From NCBI GenBank assembly GCA_937923365.1, contig CALAIJ010000303.1, forward strand, positions 1 to 6,385: 6,385 nucleotides of DNA, given 5' to 3'. The DNA is from an uncultured Sulfitobacter sp. Its GTDB lineage: Bacteria; Pseudomonadota; Alphaproteobacteria; Rhodobacterales; Rhodobacteraceae. Under the pieces are notes generated by a model that saw nothing but the letters and a program-made list of their open reading frames with translations, searched no databases and had not been told where the DNA came from. A program made the position numbers and the translations under genes. Positions 1-6,385 of this stretch are shown in pieces (the stretch's first letter is position 1; every line of letters begins with the position of its first letter).

Positions 1-715
1 CAACTGCACCTTGTTGCTGGATGTAGTCGATGGCGCGGTCTTGCTGGAAGAAGGCATGTGCGACACGCAGGTCACGCCCGCGTCTACCTTCAAGCTGCCA
101 CTGGCCGTGATCGCCTTTGAGGCGGGGCTGCTGGAAAGCGCCACGGAACCCCTGTTTTCCTACAGACCCGGAGAGCCCGATTGGGGCGGCGCCAACTGGA
201 CCCGCGATACCCACCCGCGCGACTGGCTGCGCTATTCAGTTGTATGGTACTCGCAACGCCTGACCCACGCTTTGGGGGCGACGCACCTGACAGAGACCTT
301 GCGCGACTTTGGGTATGGCAATGCAGACATGTCCGGCGAAGCGGGCGCGAACAATGGTCTGGAGCGGGCATGGTTGGGGTCGTCCCTCAAACTCTCGGCA
401 CGTGAACAAGCGGCGTTCTTACGCGCGCTTGTGAGCGGAACGCTGCCCGTGTCCGAGGCGGCGATGACCGCGACCCGCGGCCTTTTGCTTGCGCGCTTGC
501 AAGACGGCTGGCGGATCACGGGCAAGACGGGCGGTGCGTTTGACGGTGGGCTTGGCGTTGGCTGGTTTGTGGGCTGGGCTACCTCACGGGGCAGAACTTT
601 GGTGTTTGTGCACCTCAGCGTTGCGCCACGCGCACAGGGCCGCTCACCAGGGCTTGAGGCGCGCCGCACTTTGCTGTCGTCCTGGCCCGATCTGACAGCA
701 CGCATGGCGCAATAG
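1..715 (+). CDS. Class D (OXA-type) serine beta-lactamase, 5'-truncated by the window edge
   Basis: This enzyme would hydrolyse beta-lactams in the periplasm through an acyl-serine intermediate. The reading frame is open from base 2, giving 237 visible residues. The N-terminus, with signal peptide and first strand (I estimate 30-40 residues), lies outside the window, so the TTG at 11 is not a credible start. All class D motifs are present in order: STFK (catalytic Ser codon 83-85 and the Lys that is carbamylated in this class), SVV at 236-244, YGN at 314-322, the omega-loop Trp in WLGSSLKLS at 371-397, and KTG at 524-532, followed by a GWFVGWA strand. The YGN-to-Trp spacing is about six residues longer than I recall for OXA-10. 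It resembles the chromosomal OXA-50/OXA-22-like branch, which carries a similar NNGL(E/D)RAW stretch. The stop is TAG at 713-715. Family assignment is firm; the substrate range cannot be read from sequence, and its neighbours do not suggest a resistance cassette. Confidence 0.93.
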   Translation, partial: NCTLLLDVVDGAVLLEEGMCDTQVTPASTFKLPLAVIAFEAGLLESATEPLFSYRPGEPDWGGANWTRDTHPRDWLRYSVVWYSQRLTHALGATHLTETLRDFGYGNADMSGEAGANNGLERAWLGSSLKLSAREQAAFLRALVSGTLPVSEAAMTATRGLLLARLQDGWRITGKTGGAFDGGLGVGWFVGWATSRGRTLVFVHLSVAPRAQGRSPGLEARRTLLSSWPDLTARMAQ

Positions 716-721
716 CTGCGC

Positions 722-752
722 CAAAGGAGCGGGCAAAGCCCGCACGCCTTTG
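722..752. repeat. Nested hairpin downstream of the beta-lactamase gene
   Basis: A perfect 6-bp stem, GCGGGC/GCCCGC (729-734 and 738-743) with an AAA loop, sits inside an outer CAAAGG/CCTTTG pair (722-727 and 747-752) separated by short internal loops. It begins 7 nt after the stop codon at 713-715. It lacks a clear T-run, so it could be a weak terminator, an mRNA 3'-end stabiliser, or the first half of the dispersed repeat continuing to about 804. The structure is seen directly; its role is inferred. Confidence 0.6.
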
Positions 753-757
753 TATGA

Positions 758-804
758 TTGAGGCTCTGCCTCAAACTCCGGGAATATGAGGGCCAGAAAA
801 AGAA
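758..804. repeat. Rhodobacterales-style intergenic repeat (hairpin plus conserved tail)
   Basis: A perfect 7-bp stem, TTGAGGC/GCCTCAA (758-764 and 768-774) with a TCT loop, is followed by an ACTCCGGGAATAT...GGCCAGAAAAAG tail. I recognise this arrangement (GAGGC-TCT-GCCTC, then CTCC, an AT-rich block and GGCCAGA) as common between genes in roseobacter genomes. That recognition is from memory, not from a search. Only one copy is present here, so repeat status cannot be shown from this window. It may help end transcription of the beta-lactamase gene. Confidence 0.5.
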
Positions 805-903
805 CAAGGCCCATGGGCAGTTGAAATGCGCGTGATCGGGGCCATGTTTGATATTGCGGATGGGGTGCCAAGCATGCAGTCTGCGCAGATAATAACGAAG
901 CTT

Positions 904-909
904 GAGGAG
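904..909 (+). promoter_or_regulatory. Ribosome binding site fixing the Do protease start
   Basis: GAGGAG is complementary to the 16S anti-Shine-Dalgarno and lies 6 nt before ATG 916. The competing in-frame ATG at 910 directly abuts it and those at 826 and 844 have no comparable purine block, so the site decides the start. Confidence 0.7.
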
Positions 910-915
910 ATGGCG

Positions 916-2397
916 ATGCAGCCACGCGGTGCCACAAAGGCGAAAAAATTCCACGAAAGCAAGGCTTTCCGTGGTTTGATGCTGACAATGTTGGCAATGG
1001 CATTGGTGGTGGCGCAAGCGCTTTCTGCATTCGCCAAGCCCGAAAGTCTGGCCCCTTTGGCCGAACAGATCAGCCCGTCGGTTGTGAATATCACCACCTC
1101 CACCGTGGTTGAAGGCCGAACAGGGCCGCGCGGGATCGTGCCGGAAGGCTCTCCTTTCGAAGATTTTTTCCGCGAGTTTCAGGACCGCAACAATGATGGC
1201 GATGGCCCGCAACCACGGCGTTCGTCTGCATTGGGGTCAGGGTTCGTCATCTCTGAGGACGGCTTTGTCGTCACCAACAACCACGTCATCGAGGGCGCCG
1301 ACGAGATCACGATCGAGTTCTTTTCCGGTCAGGAGCTGAAGGCCAAAGTCATTGGCACCGACCCCAATACCGATATCGCGCTGCTGAAGGTCGAAGCCTC
1401 CGAGCCGTTGCCGTTTGTCAAATTCGGTGACAGCAATGCCGCGCGCGTAGGCGATTGGGTTGTTGCCATGGGCAATCCGCTGGGGCAGGGGTTTTCCGTT
1501 TCTGCGGGGATCGTGTCGGCGCGCAATCGCGCCTTGTCGGGCACCTATGACGACTACATCCAGACGGACGCGGCCATCAATCGTGGCAACTCCGGCGGGC
1601 CGTTGTTCAACATGGACGGACAGGTGATTGGCGTGAACACCGCGATCCTGAGCCCCAATGGCGGCTCCATCGGGATCGGCTTTTCGATGGCGTCCAACGT
1701 CGTGACCCGCGTCGTGGACCAGCTCAAGGAATTTGGCGAAACGCGGCGCGGCTGGTTGGGCGTGCGCATTCAGGATGTCACGCAGGACGTGGCTGACGCG
1801 ATGGAGCTTGAGAACGCCAAGGGCGCCTTGATCACCGATGTGCCCGACGGGCCTGCCAAGGACGCAGGGCTGGAAACGGGTGATGTCATCGTGTCTTTCG
1901 ACGGCGTCGAGGTGGAGGATACTCGTGGGCTTGTGCGACAGGTGGGCAACAGCCCTGTGGGGGCAACCGTGCGCGTCACCGTGCTGCGCGAGGGCAAAAG
2001 CCAGACCATCAAGGTCACGCTGGGCCGCCGCGAAGAGGCCGATCGTGAGGCAACACCTGCCACCGAGGATACGCCCGAGGAGGATGACACCCCCAAGACG
2101 ACCTCGTTGCTGGGGCTAACCCTGACGCCACTGACGCCCGAAATTCGCGAAGAACTGGGCGCGGAGGAAGGCATGACAGGCCTTGCGGTCACTGCGGTGG
2201 ACGAGGCCAGTGAGGCCTACGAGAAAGGCCTGCGCACAGGCGATATCATCACCGAGGCAGGCCAGCAAAAGATCACCGGCATTGAGGATCTGGACAAGCA
2301 GGTCGCCGCCGCCAAGGACGCAGGACGCAAGTCCCTGTTGCTGCTGGTGCGCCGTGCAGGCGATCCACGTTTCGTGGCACTGACCTTGGGCGAGTAA
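916..2397 (+). CDS. degP: Periplasmic Do-family serine endoprotease (DegP/DegQ/MucD type)
   Basis: This is an HtrA-type protease that degrades or refolds misfolded envelope proteins. I chose ATG 916 (493 aa) because GAGGAG at 904-909 sits 6 nt upstream. In-frame ATGs at 826, 844 and 910 would add up to 30 residues and place the signal peptide too far in. Residues 16-40 form a signal peptide (basic region, hydrophobic core LMLTMLAMALVV, cleavage after AFA40). The trypsin-like domain spans about 50-260 with the catalytic triad His123 (TNNHV), Asp153 (NTDIALL) and Ser226 (GNSGGP). PDZ1 covers about 279-371 with carboxylate-binding loop GWLGV. An acidic linker at 373-394 leads to PDZ2, about 398-492. 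The loop between strand 1 and the His (about 71-104) is short, more like DegQ/MucD than E. coli DegP, so the exact symbol is uncertain while the family is not. It appears monocistronic, ending in a strong terminator. Confidence 0.95.
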   Translation: MQPRGATKAKKFHESKAFRGLMLTMLAMALVVAQALSAFAKPESLAPLAEQISPSVVNITTSTVVEGRTGPRGIVPEGSPFEDFFREFQDRNNDGDGPQPRRSSALGSGFVISEDGFVVTNNHVIEGADEITIEFFSGQELKAKVIGTDPNTDIALLKVEASEPLPFVKFGDSNAARVGDWVVAMGNPLGQGFSVSAGIVSARNRALSGTYDDYIQTDAAINRGNSGGPLFNMDGQVIGVNTAILSPNGGSIGIGFSMASNVVTRVVDQLKEFGETRRGWLGVRIQDVTQDVADAMELENAKGALITDVPDGPAKDAGLETGDVIVSFDGVEVEDTRGLVRQVGNSPVGATVRVTVLREGKSQTIKVTLGRREEADREATPATEDTPEEDDTPKTTSLLGLTLTPLTPEIREELGAEEGMTGLAVTAVDEASEAYEKGLRTGDIITEAGQQKITGIEDLDKQVAAAKDAGRKSLLLLVRRAGDPRFVALTLGE

Positions 2398-2422
2398 CCC
2401 GCAACCCCGTGAGTTTCAGCAG

Positions 2423-2450
2423 AGGGCGTCCTGGATCAGGGCGCCCTTTT
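2423..2450 (+). terminator. Rho-independent terminator after the Do protease gene
   Basis: An 11-bp stem (2423-2433 with 2437-2447) contains only one G-T wobble (2429/2441) and closes on a GAT loop. It is followed immediately by TTT (2448-2450), the last base of the stem also being T. It starts 25 nt after the TAA stop. Read on the minus strand the stem is not followed by a T-run, so it serves the + strand protease gene rather than the convergent lipoprotein gene, whose stop is only 2 nt away. Confidence 0.88.
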
Positions 2451-2451
2451 G

Positions 2452-3532
<1,081 letters not shown>

Positions 3533-3533
<1 letters not shown>

Positions 3534-4270
3534 TGCGGCTTGCGGCAGGGCTTATTGCCGCGGCCCTGTCGTGGTGCGGGCAGGGGGCCTTTGCCGCTCC
3601 GCCCGATGTCATCACCAAGGCCGAATACACTGAGCCCACGCGCCGGTATGCCCATGGCGTTCTGGGCGATGATATCGAATGGGGCGCTATCAGGCTTACG
3701 GTGGACAAATGCGCAGGCTGCGCGGCCCGCGACCTGCACGAAGTGACAATCCGGCTGCCCGAAACCCGCGTCTTCGAAGATGTAGCACCCCGTTTGGTGG
3801 ACCTTGAAGGGGACGGGACCACCTATGTGCTGGTGGTGGAAAGTGACGCGTCAAAAGGTGCGCGGCTTGCCCTTTACGATGCGAACGGGGTTGTCACCGC
3901 CACGCGCTTTATTGGCCGCAAGAACCGTTGGCTGGCACCCATTGGGGCCGCGGACCTTGACGGGGACGGCCACGCCGAAATCGCCTATATTGATCGCCCG
4001 CATCTGGTCAAAGCTTTGCGCGTGTTCCGGTTTCGGGATGGCAAGTTGCGCGAAGTGGCCAGCCTCAAGGGCTTTACCAACAACAGCATCGGTGAACGCG
4101 ACATCGCTGGGGGCATGCGCACCTGTGCAGGCGCGCCCGAGATGATTGTGGCCACCGCCGACTGGTCGCGCCTGCAGGCCGTCACCTTGAGAGGGCGCAC
4201 ACTGGCCGCCCGTGACATTGGACCGCACGAAGGACGCGAGAGTTTTGCCGCGGCGCTGGAATGCAGATAA
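3533..4270 (+). CDS. Secreted FG-GAP/VCBS-like repeat protein of unknown function
   Basis: A 245-aa exported protein with a signal peptide at residues 1-21 (R2, hydrophobic core LAAGLIAAAL, cleavage after AFA21). Two FG-GAP/VCBS-like units are visible: LVDLEGDGTTYVLVV (about 88-102) and GAADLDGDGHAEIAYID (about 138-154). The second has the classic D-x-D-G-D-G-x-x-E calcium-binding loop at 141-149. A CxxC pair, Cys60/Cys63, precedes them, and Cys198 and Cys244 follow. Full beta-propellers of this class need about seven blades, so this is either a short or degenerate propeller or a small beta-rich domain. Its start overlaps the fdxE stop (TGATG at 3531-3535) with only a weak ribosome binding site, so it probably depends on coupled translation. 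Function is unknown; a role connected with the ferredoxin is not obvious because the products occupy different compartments. Confidence 0.82.
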
Positions 4271-4659
4271 GGCCGCTTGCCGTTTTGTTATGCTGCTGTC
4301 TGGGGCTGCCCGCCACGGCCCAAGAGCAGATCACGCCGGACGCCTTTCTTGACCAAGCCGACCAGCGTACTTTGACGTTCGAGAATTTTCCCGGTGGCAG
4401 CCTTGTCGGGGTCGAGCAGTTCCTGAGCCGGACCCGCACGGTCTGGAGCCGCGATGACGGCACCTGCACCTACGGCAAGATCGAAGTGCGCGGACCGCAA
4501 ATCTGCTTTTTCTACGAAGACCTGCCTGTGCAGGAACATTGCTGGGTTCCGTTTCAAAGCGATGACGGGCTGGTTGTTGTGTCCACCTCGCGTGCGATCC
4601 AGAAAGTGACCAAGATCACCCGAAAACCGGTGGTCTGCGAGGATCAGATATTATCCTGA
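4261..4659 (+). CDS. Small secreted four-cysteine protein of unknown function
   Basis: A 132-aa protein whose first 20 residues form a signal peptide (R4, hydrophobic LAVLLCCCLGL, cleavage after ATA20). The CCC run inside the core does not make a lipobox, because Leu precedes the first Cys. The mature part of about 112 residues has four cysteines, 69, 82, 94 and 126, an even number suited to two disulfides in the oxidising periplasm, plus a Trp/Phe/Tyr-rich centre (CFFYEDLPV, HCWVPF). I do not recognise a named domain. Its ATG lies inside the end of the preceding gene (10-nt overlap, 4261-4270) with no strong ribosome binding site, which supports coupled expression as the third gene of the fdxE operon. 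The last nine bases overlap the 3' end of purD on the other strand, so there is no room for a terminator between them. Confidence 0.8.
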   Translation: MQIRPLAVLLCCCLGLPATAQEQITPDAFLDQADQRTLTFENFPGGSLVGVEQFLSRTRTVWSRDDGTCTYGKIEVRGPQICFFYEDLPVQEHCWVPFQSDDGLVVVSTSRAIQKVTKITRKPVVCEDQILS

Positions 4660-5922
4660 GCCTAAGGCGCGCCAACCGATATCACGGCGGCAAAACCCTT
4701 CGGACCAGTCGATGGCATCGACCATAGCGTAAGCACGCGCCTGCGCCTCGGCCAGATCATCGCCGCGCGCGGTCACGTTCAGGACACGGCCGCCGCTGGC
4801 GGTAACGGCACCTTCCAGCAGCGTGGTGCCTGCGTGAAACACCATGTTCATGGCATCCTCTGGCAACGCGTCGAGGCCCTTGATGACCGACCCTTTGGCG
4901 TAGTCGCCGGGGTAGCCCTTGGCGGCCATGACGACTGTAACGGCATGATCCTCTGCCCAGTTGGCCTGCATTTCCGAAAGCCGCCCGTCAGCCGCGCCGT
5001 GCATCAGATCAAAGGCTTGCGCACCCAGTCGCATCATCAGCACCTGGCATTCGGGATCGCCAAAGCGCACGTTGTATTCGACCAGCCGTGGCTGGCCGTC
5101 CTTGATCATCAGACCGGCATACAAGACGCCCTGATAGGGCATCCCGCGGCGCGCCATCTCTGCGACGCAGGGCTTCACGATCTGGTCGAGGGCCTTTTGC
5201 GCAATGGCATCGGTCAGCACGGGCGCGGGCGAATAGGCCCCCATGCCGCCTGTGTTGGGGCCCTTGTCGCCGTCATAAGCGCGCTTGTGGTCTTGCGCGG
5301 TGCCGATGGGCAGCACGTTCACGCCATCGCACAGCACAAAGAATGACGCCTCTTCGCCTTCCATGAATTCTTCGATGACAACCTCTGCGCCCGCAGCACC
5401 GAAGGTGCCGTCGAACATGGTGTCGACGGCGTCCAGGGCCTCGGTCTCGGTCATGGCGATGATGACGCCTTTGCCGGCGGCCAGCCCGTCCGCCTTGATG
5501 ACAATGGGGGCGCCTTGTGCGGTGACATAGGCCTTGGCTTCGGCGGCATCGGTGAAATGCCCGTAGGCGGCGGTGGGCGCGTTGCAGGCATCGCAAATCT
5601 CTTTGGTAAAGGCTTTTGAGGCCTCAAGGGCAGCCGCCGCTGCTGATGGTCCGAAGACGGCAAAACCTGCCGCACGCAGATCGTCCGATACCCCTGCGGC
5701 CAAAGGAGCCTCTGGTCCGACGATGACAAAATCGATGCTGTTGGCCTCGGAGAATGCGACGACTGCCGCGCCGTCCATGATGTCGAGACTGGCACAATCC
5801 GCGATTGCCGCGATGCCCGCATTGCCGGGGGCAACGATCAGCTTGTCACACTTTGGGTTTTGCAAGGTGGCCCATGCAAGGGAATGCTCGCGCCCGCCGC
5901 TGCCTAAGATGAGGATGTTCAT
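4651..5922 (-). CDS. purD: Phosphoribosylamine-glycine ligase (GAR synthetase)
   Basis: PurD catalyses the second step of de novo purine synthesis, joining glycine to 5-phosphoribosylamine with ATP. The 423-aa length is close to E. coli PurD. Domains in order: an N-terminal Rossmann-like region beginning NILILGSGGREHSLAW (3-18), VGPEAPL (68-74), and the ATP-grasp region with IVIKADGLAAGKGV (140-153), the IEEFMEGEE strand (183-191) and the DHKRAYDGDKGPNTGGMG block (211-228). The GARS signature RFGDPECQ lies at 286-293, and a C-terminal mixed domain ends at 423. No key residue is missing. The start ATG (5920-5922) has AGGGAGT about 8-9 nt upstream on the minus strand (5931-5937). It is transcribed away from xseA, and its last codons overlap the convergent small-protein gene. 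Confidence 0.97.
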   Translation of the reverse strand: MNILILGSGGREHSLAWATLQNPKCDKLIVAPGNAGIAAIADCASLDIMDGAAVVAFSEANSIDFVIVGPEAPLAAGVSDDLRAAGFAVFGPSAAAAALEASKAFTKEICDACNAPTAAYGHFTDAAEAKAYVTAQGAPIVIKADGLAAGKGVIIAMTETEALDAVDTMFDGTFGAAGAEVVIEEFMEGEEASFFVLCDGVNVLPIGTAQDHKRAYDGDKGPNTGGMGAYSPAPVLTDAIAQKALDQIVKPCVAEMARRGMPYQGVLYAGLMIKDGQPRLVEYNVRFGDPECQVLMMRLGAQAFDLMHGAADGRLSEMQANWAEDHAVTVVMAAKGYPGDYAKGSVIKGLDALPEDAMNMVFHAGTTLLEGAVTASGGRVLNVTARGDDLAEAQARAYAMVDAIDWSEGFCRRDIGWRALGSG

Positions 5923-5955
5923 GAGGTCGCACTCCCTTGGCCTTTGTTGCTTCGC

Positions 5956-5984
5956 GTTCTAAGCTGGCGCAGCACCAGACACAA
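5956..5984 (-). promoter_or_regulatory. Candidate sigma-70 promoter for purD
   Basis: Read on the minus strand, TTGTGT (5979-5984) and TAGAAC (5956-5961) are separated by exactly 17 nt. They match the -35 box at 3 of 6 positions (the TTG) and the -10 box at 4 of 6, and would start transcription near 5949, about 26 nt before the ATG. Spacing is ideal but box matches are moderate, so this is a candidate only. The -35 overlaps the xseA ribosome binding site on the other strand. Confidence 0.35.
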
Positions 5985-5987
5985 GGA
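5984..5987 (+). promoter_or_regulatory. Ribosome binding site of xseA
   Basis: AGGA sits 6 nt before ATG 5994, fixing the start of the exonuclease gene within the 71-nt gap to purD. Confidence 0.6.
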
Positions 5988-5993
5988 CAGCCC

Positions 5994-6385
5994 ATGGACC
6001 TGCTTGACGATCCGACACCGGGGTCAAACACACCTGAATTCACCGTTTCGGAAATTGCGGGATCGGTGAAAAAACTGGTGGAGGCGGAGCTGGGCTGGGT
6101 TCGCATCAAAGGCGAAGTGGGCCGCGTGGTTCAGGCGCGCTCTGGCCACCTCTATTTCGACCTCAAAGATGACCGCAACGTATTGTCCTGCATGACGTGG
6201 AAGGGGCAGGTGCCGGGTCTTGGCATGATCCCGGAGGAAGGCACCGAAGTCATCGCCGAAGGCAAGATGACCGCCAGCGGGTTCCAATCCAAGTTCGCAC
6301 TGAATGCCCAGAAAATCGCTATTGCGGGCGAGGGTGCGCTGATGGCCTTGTTGGAAAAACGTAAGAAGGCGCTGGCCGCAGAAGG
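5994..6385 (+). CDS. xseA: Exodeoxyribonuclease VII large subunit, 3'-truncated by the window edge
   Basis: XseA with XseB forms exonuclease VII, which degrades single-stranded DNA from both ends to short oligonucleotides and acts in repair and recombination. The 130 complete codons visible cover the N-terminal OB-fold DNA-binding domain: EFTVSEIAGSVKKLVE (15-30), WVRIKGEV (35-42), the SGHLYFDLKDD strand pair (50-60), CMTWKG (66-71) and GKMTASGFQSKFAL (90-103). The start of the linker helix to the catalytic domain follows, ALLEKRKKALAAEG (118-131), a hallmark just before the conserved catalytic region. The remaining two thirds or more (family members run about 450-520 aa) lie beyond the window. 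The start is supported by AGGA 6 nt upstream. It is divergent from purD. Confidence 0.95.
   Translation, partial: MDLLDDPTPGSNTPEFTVSEIAGSVKKLVEAELGWVRIKGEVGRVVQARSGHLYFDLKDDRNVLSCMTWKGQVPGLGMIPEEGTEVIAEGKMTASGFQSKFALNAQKIAIAGEGALMALLEKRKKALAAE

Noticed and set aside
888..893. GATAAT as a -10 box for the protease gene
   Set aside because: No acceptable -35 box lies 16-18 nt upstream, and TTGATA at 848-853 is 34 nt away; not reported as a promoter.
826..915. Longer Do protease starting at ATG 826
   Set aside because: It would place 30 extra residues before the signal peptide; GAGGAG at 904-909 points to ATG 916.
232..1212. Long minus-strand open frame opposite the beta-lactamase gene, the intergenic repeat and the protease start
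   Set aside because: It is rich in Arg, Ser, Pro and His, has no recognisable motif, and lies antisense to two well-supported genes; typical of a GC-rich shadow frame.
4834..5346. Plus-strand open frame inside purD
   Set aside because: It is antisense to conserved PurD blocks, rich in His, and shows no family motif.

Overview
The window reads as ordinary chromosome of a marine or related Rhodobacteraceae (roseobacter-type alphaproteobacterium). The reasons are moderately high GC, a [2Fe-2S] ferredoxin that closely matches my memory of Rhodobacter capsulatus FdVI, a Rhodobacterales-style intergenic hairpin repeat, and Cys/Trp-motif lipoprotein and secreted-protein families that I associate with this group. 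I see no insertion sequence, CRISPR array, tRNA or rRNA, and no prophage. I do not see a clearly new system. The least explained part is a pair of secreted proteins of unknown function locked into one operon with the ferredoxin gene.

Layout, left to right. 1-715 (+): a class D (OXA-type) beta-lactamase cut by the left edge, with all its active-site motifs intact. 716-915: an intergenic stretch holding two stacked hairpins and a probable dispersed-repeat tail. 916-2397 (+): a periplasmic Do-family (DegP/DegQ/MucD) serine protease with two PDZ domains, followed by a very clean intrinsic terminator at 2423-2450. 2452-3015 (-): a lipoprotein with a C-terminal peptidoglycan-binding domain, convergent with the protease gene. 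3016-3209: a divergent intergenic region with palindromes and a terminator-like hairpin. 3210-4659 (+): an apparent three-gene operon of ferredoxin VI (fdxE), a secreted FG-GAP/VCBS-like protein joined by a TGATG stop/start overlap, and a small cysteine-containing secreted protein that overlaps the second gene by 10 nt. 4651-5922 (-): purD, whose 3' end overlaps the last operon gene by 9 nt. 5994-6385 (+): the start of xseA, divergent from purD across 71 nt and running off the right edge.

Four or five products act in the cell envelope: the beta-lactamase, protease, peptidoglycan-binding lipoprotein and two secreted unknowns. The ferredoxin, PurD and XseA are cytoplasmic housekeeping proteins. 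Apart from the fdxE operon there is no strong sign that the neighbours share a pathway.
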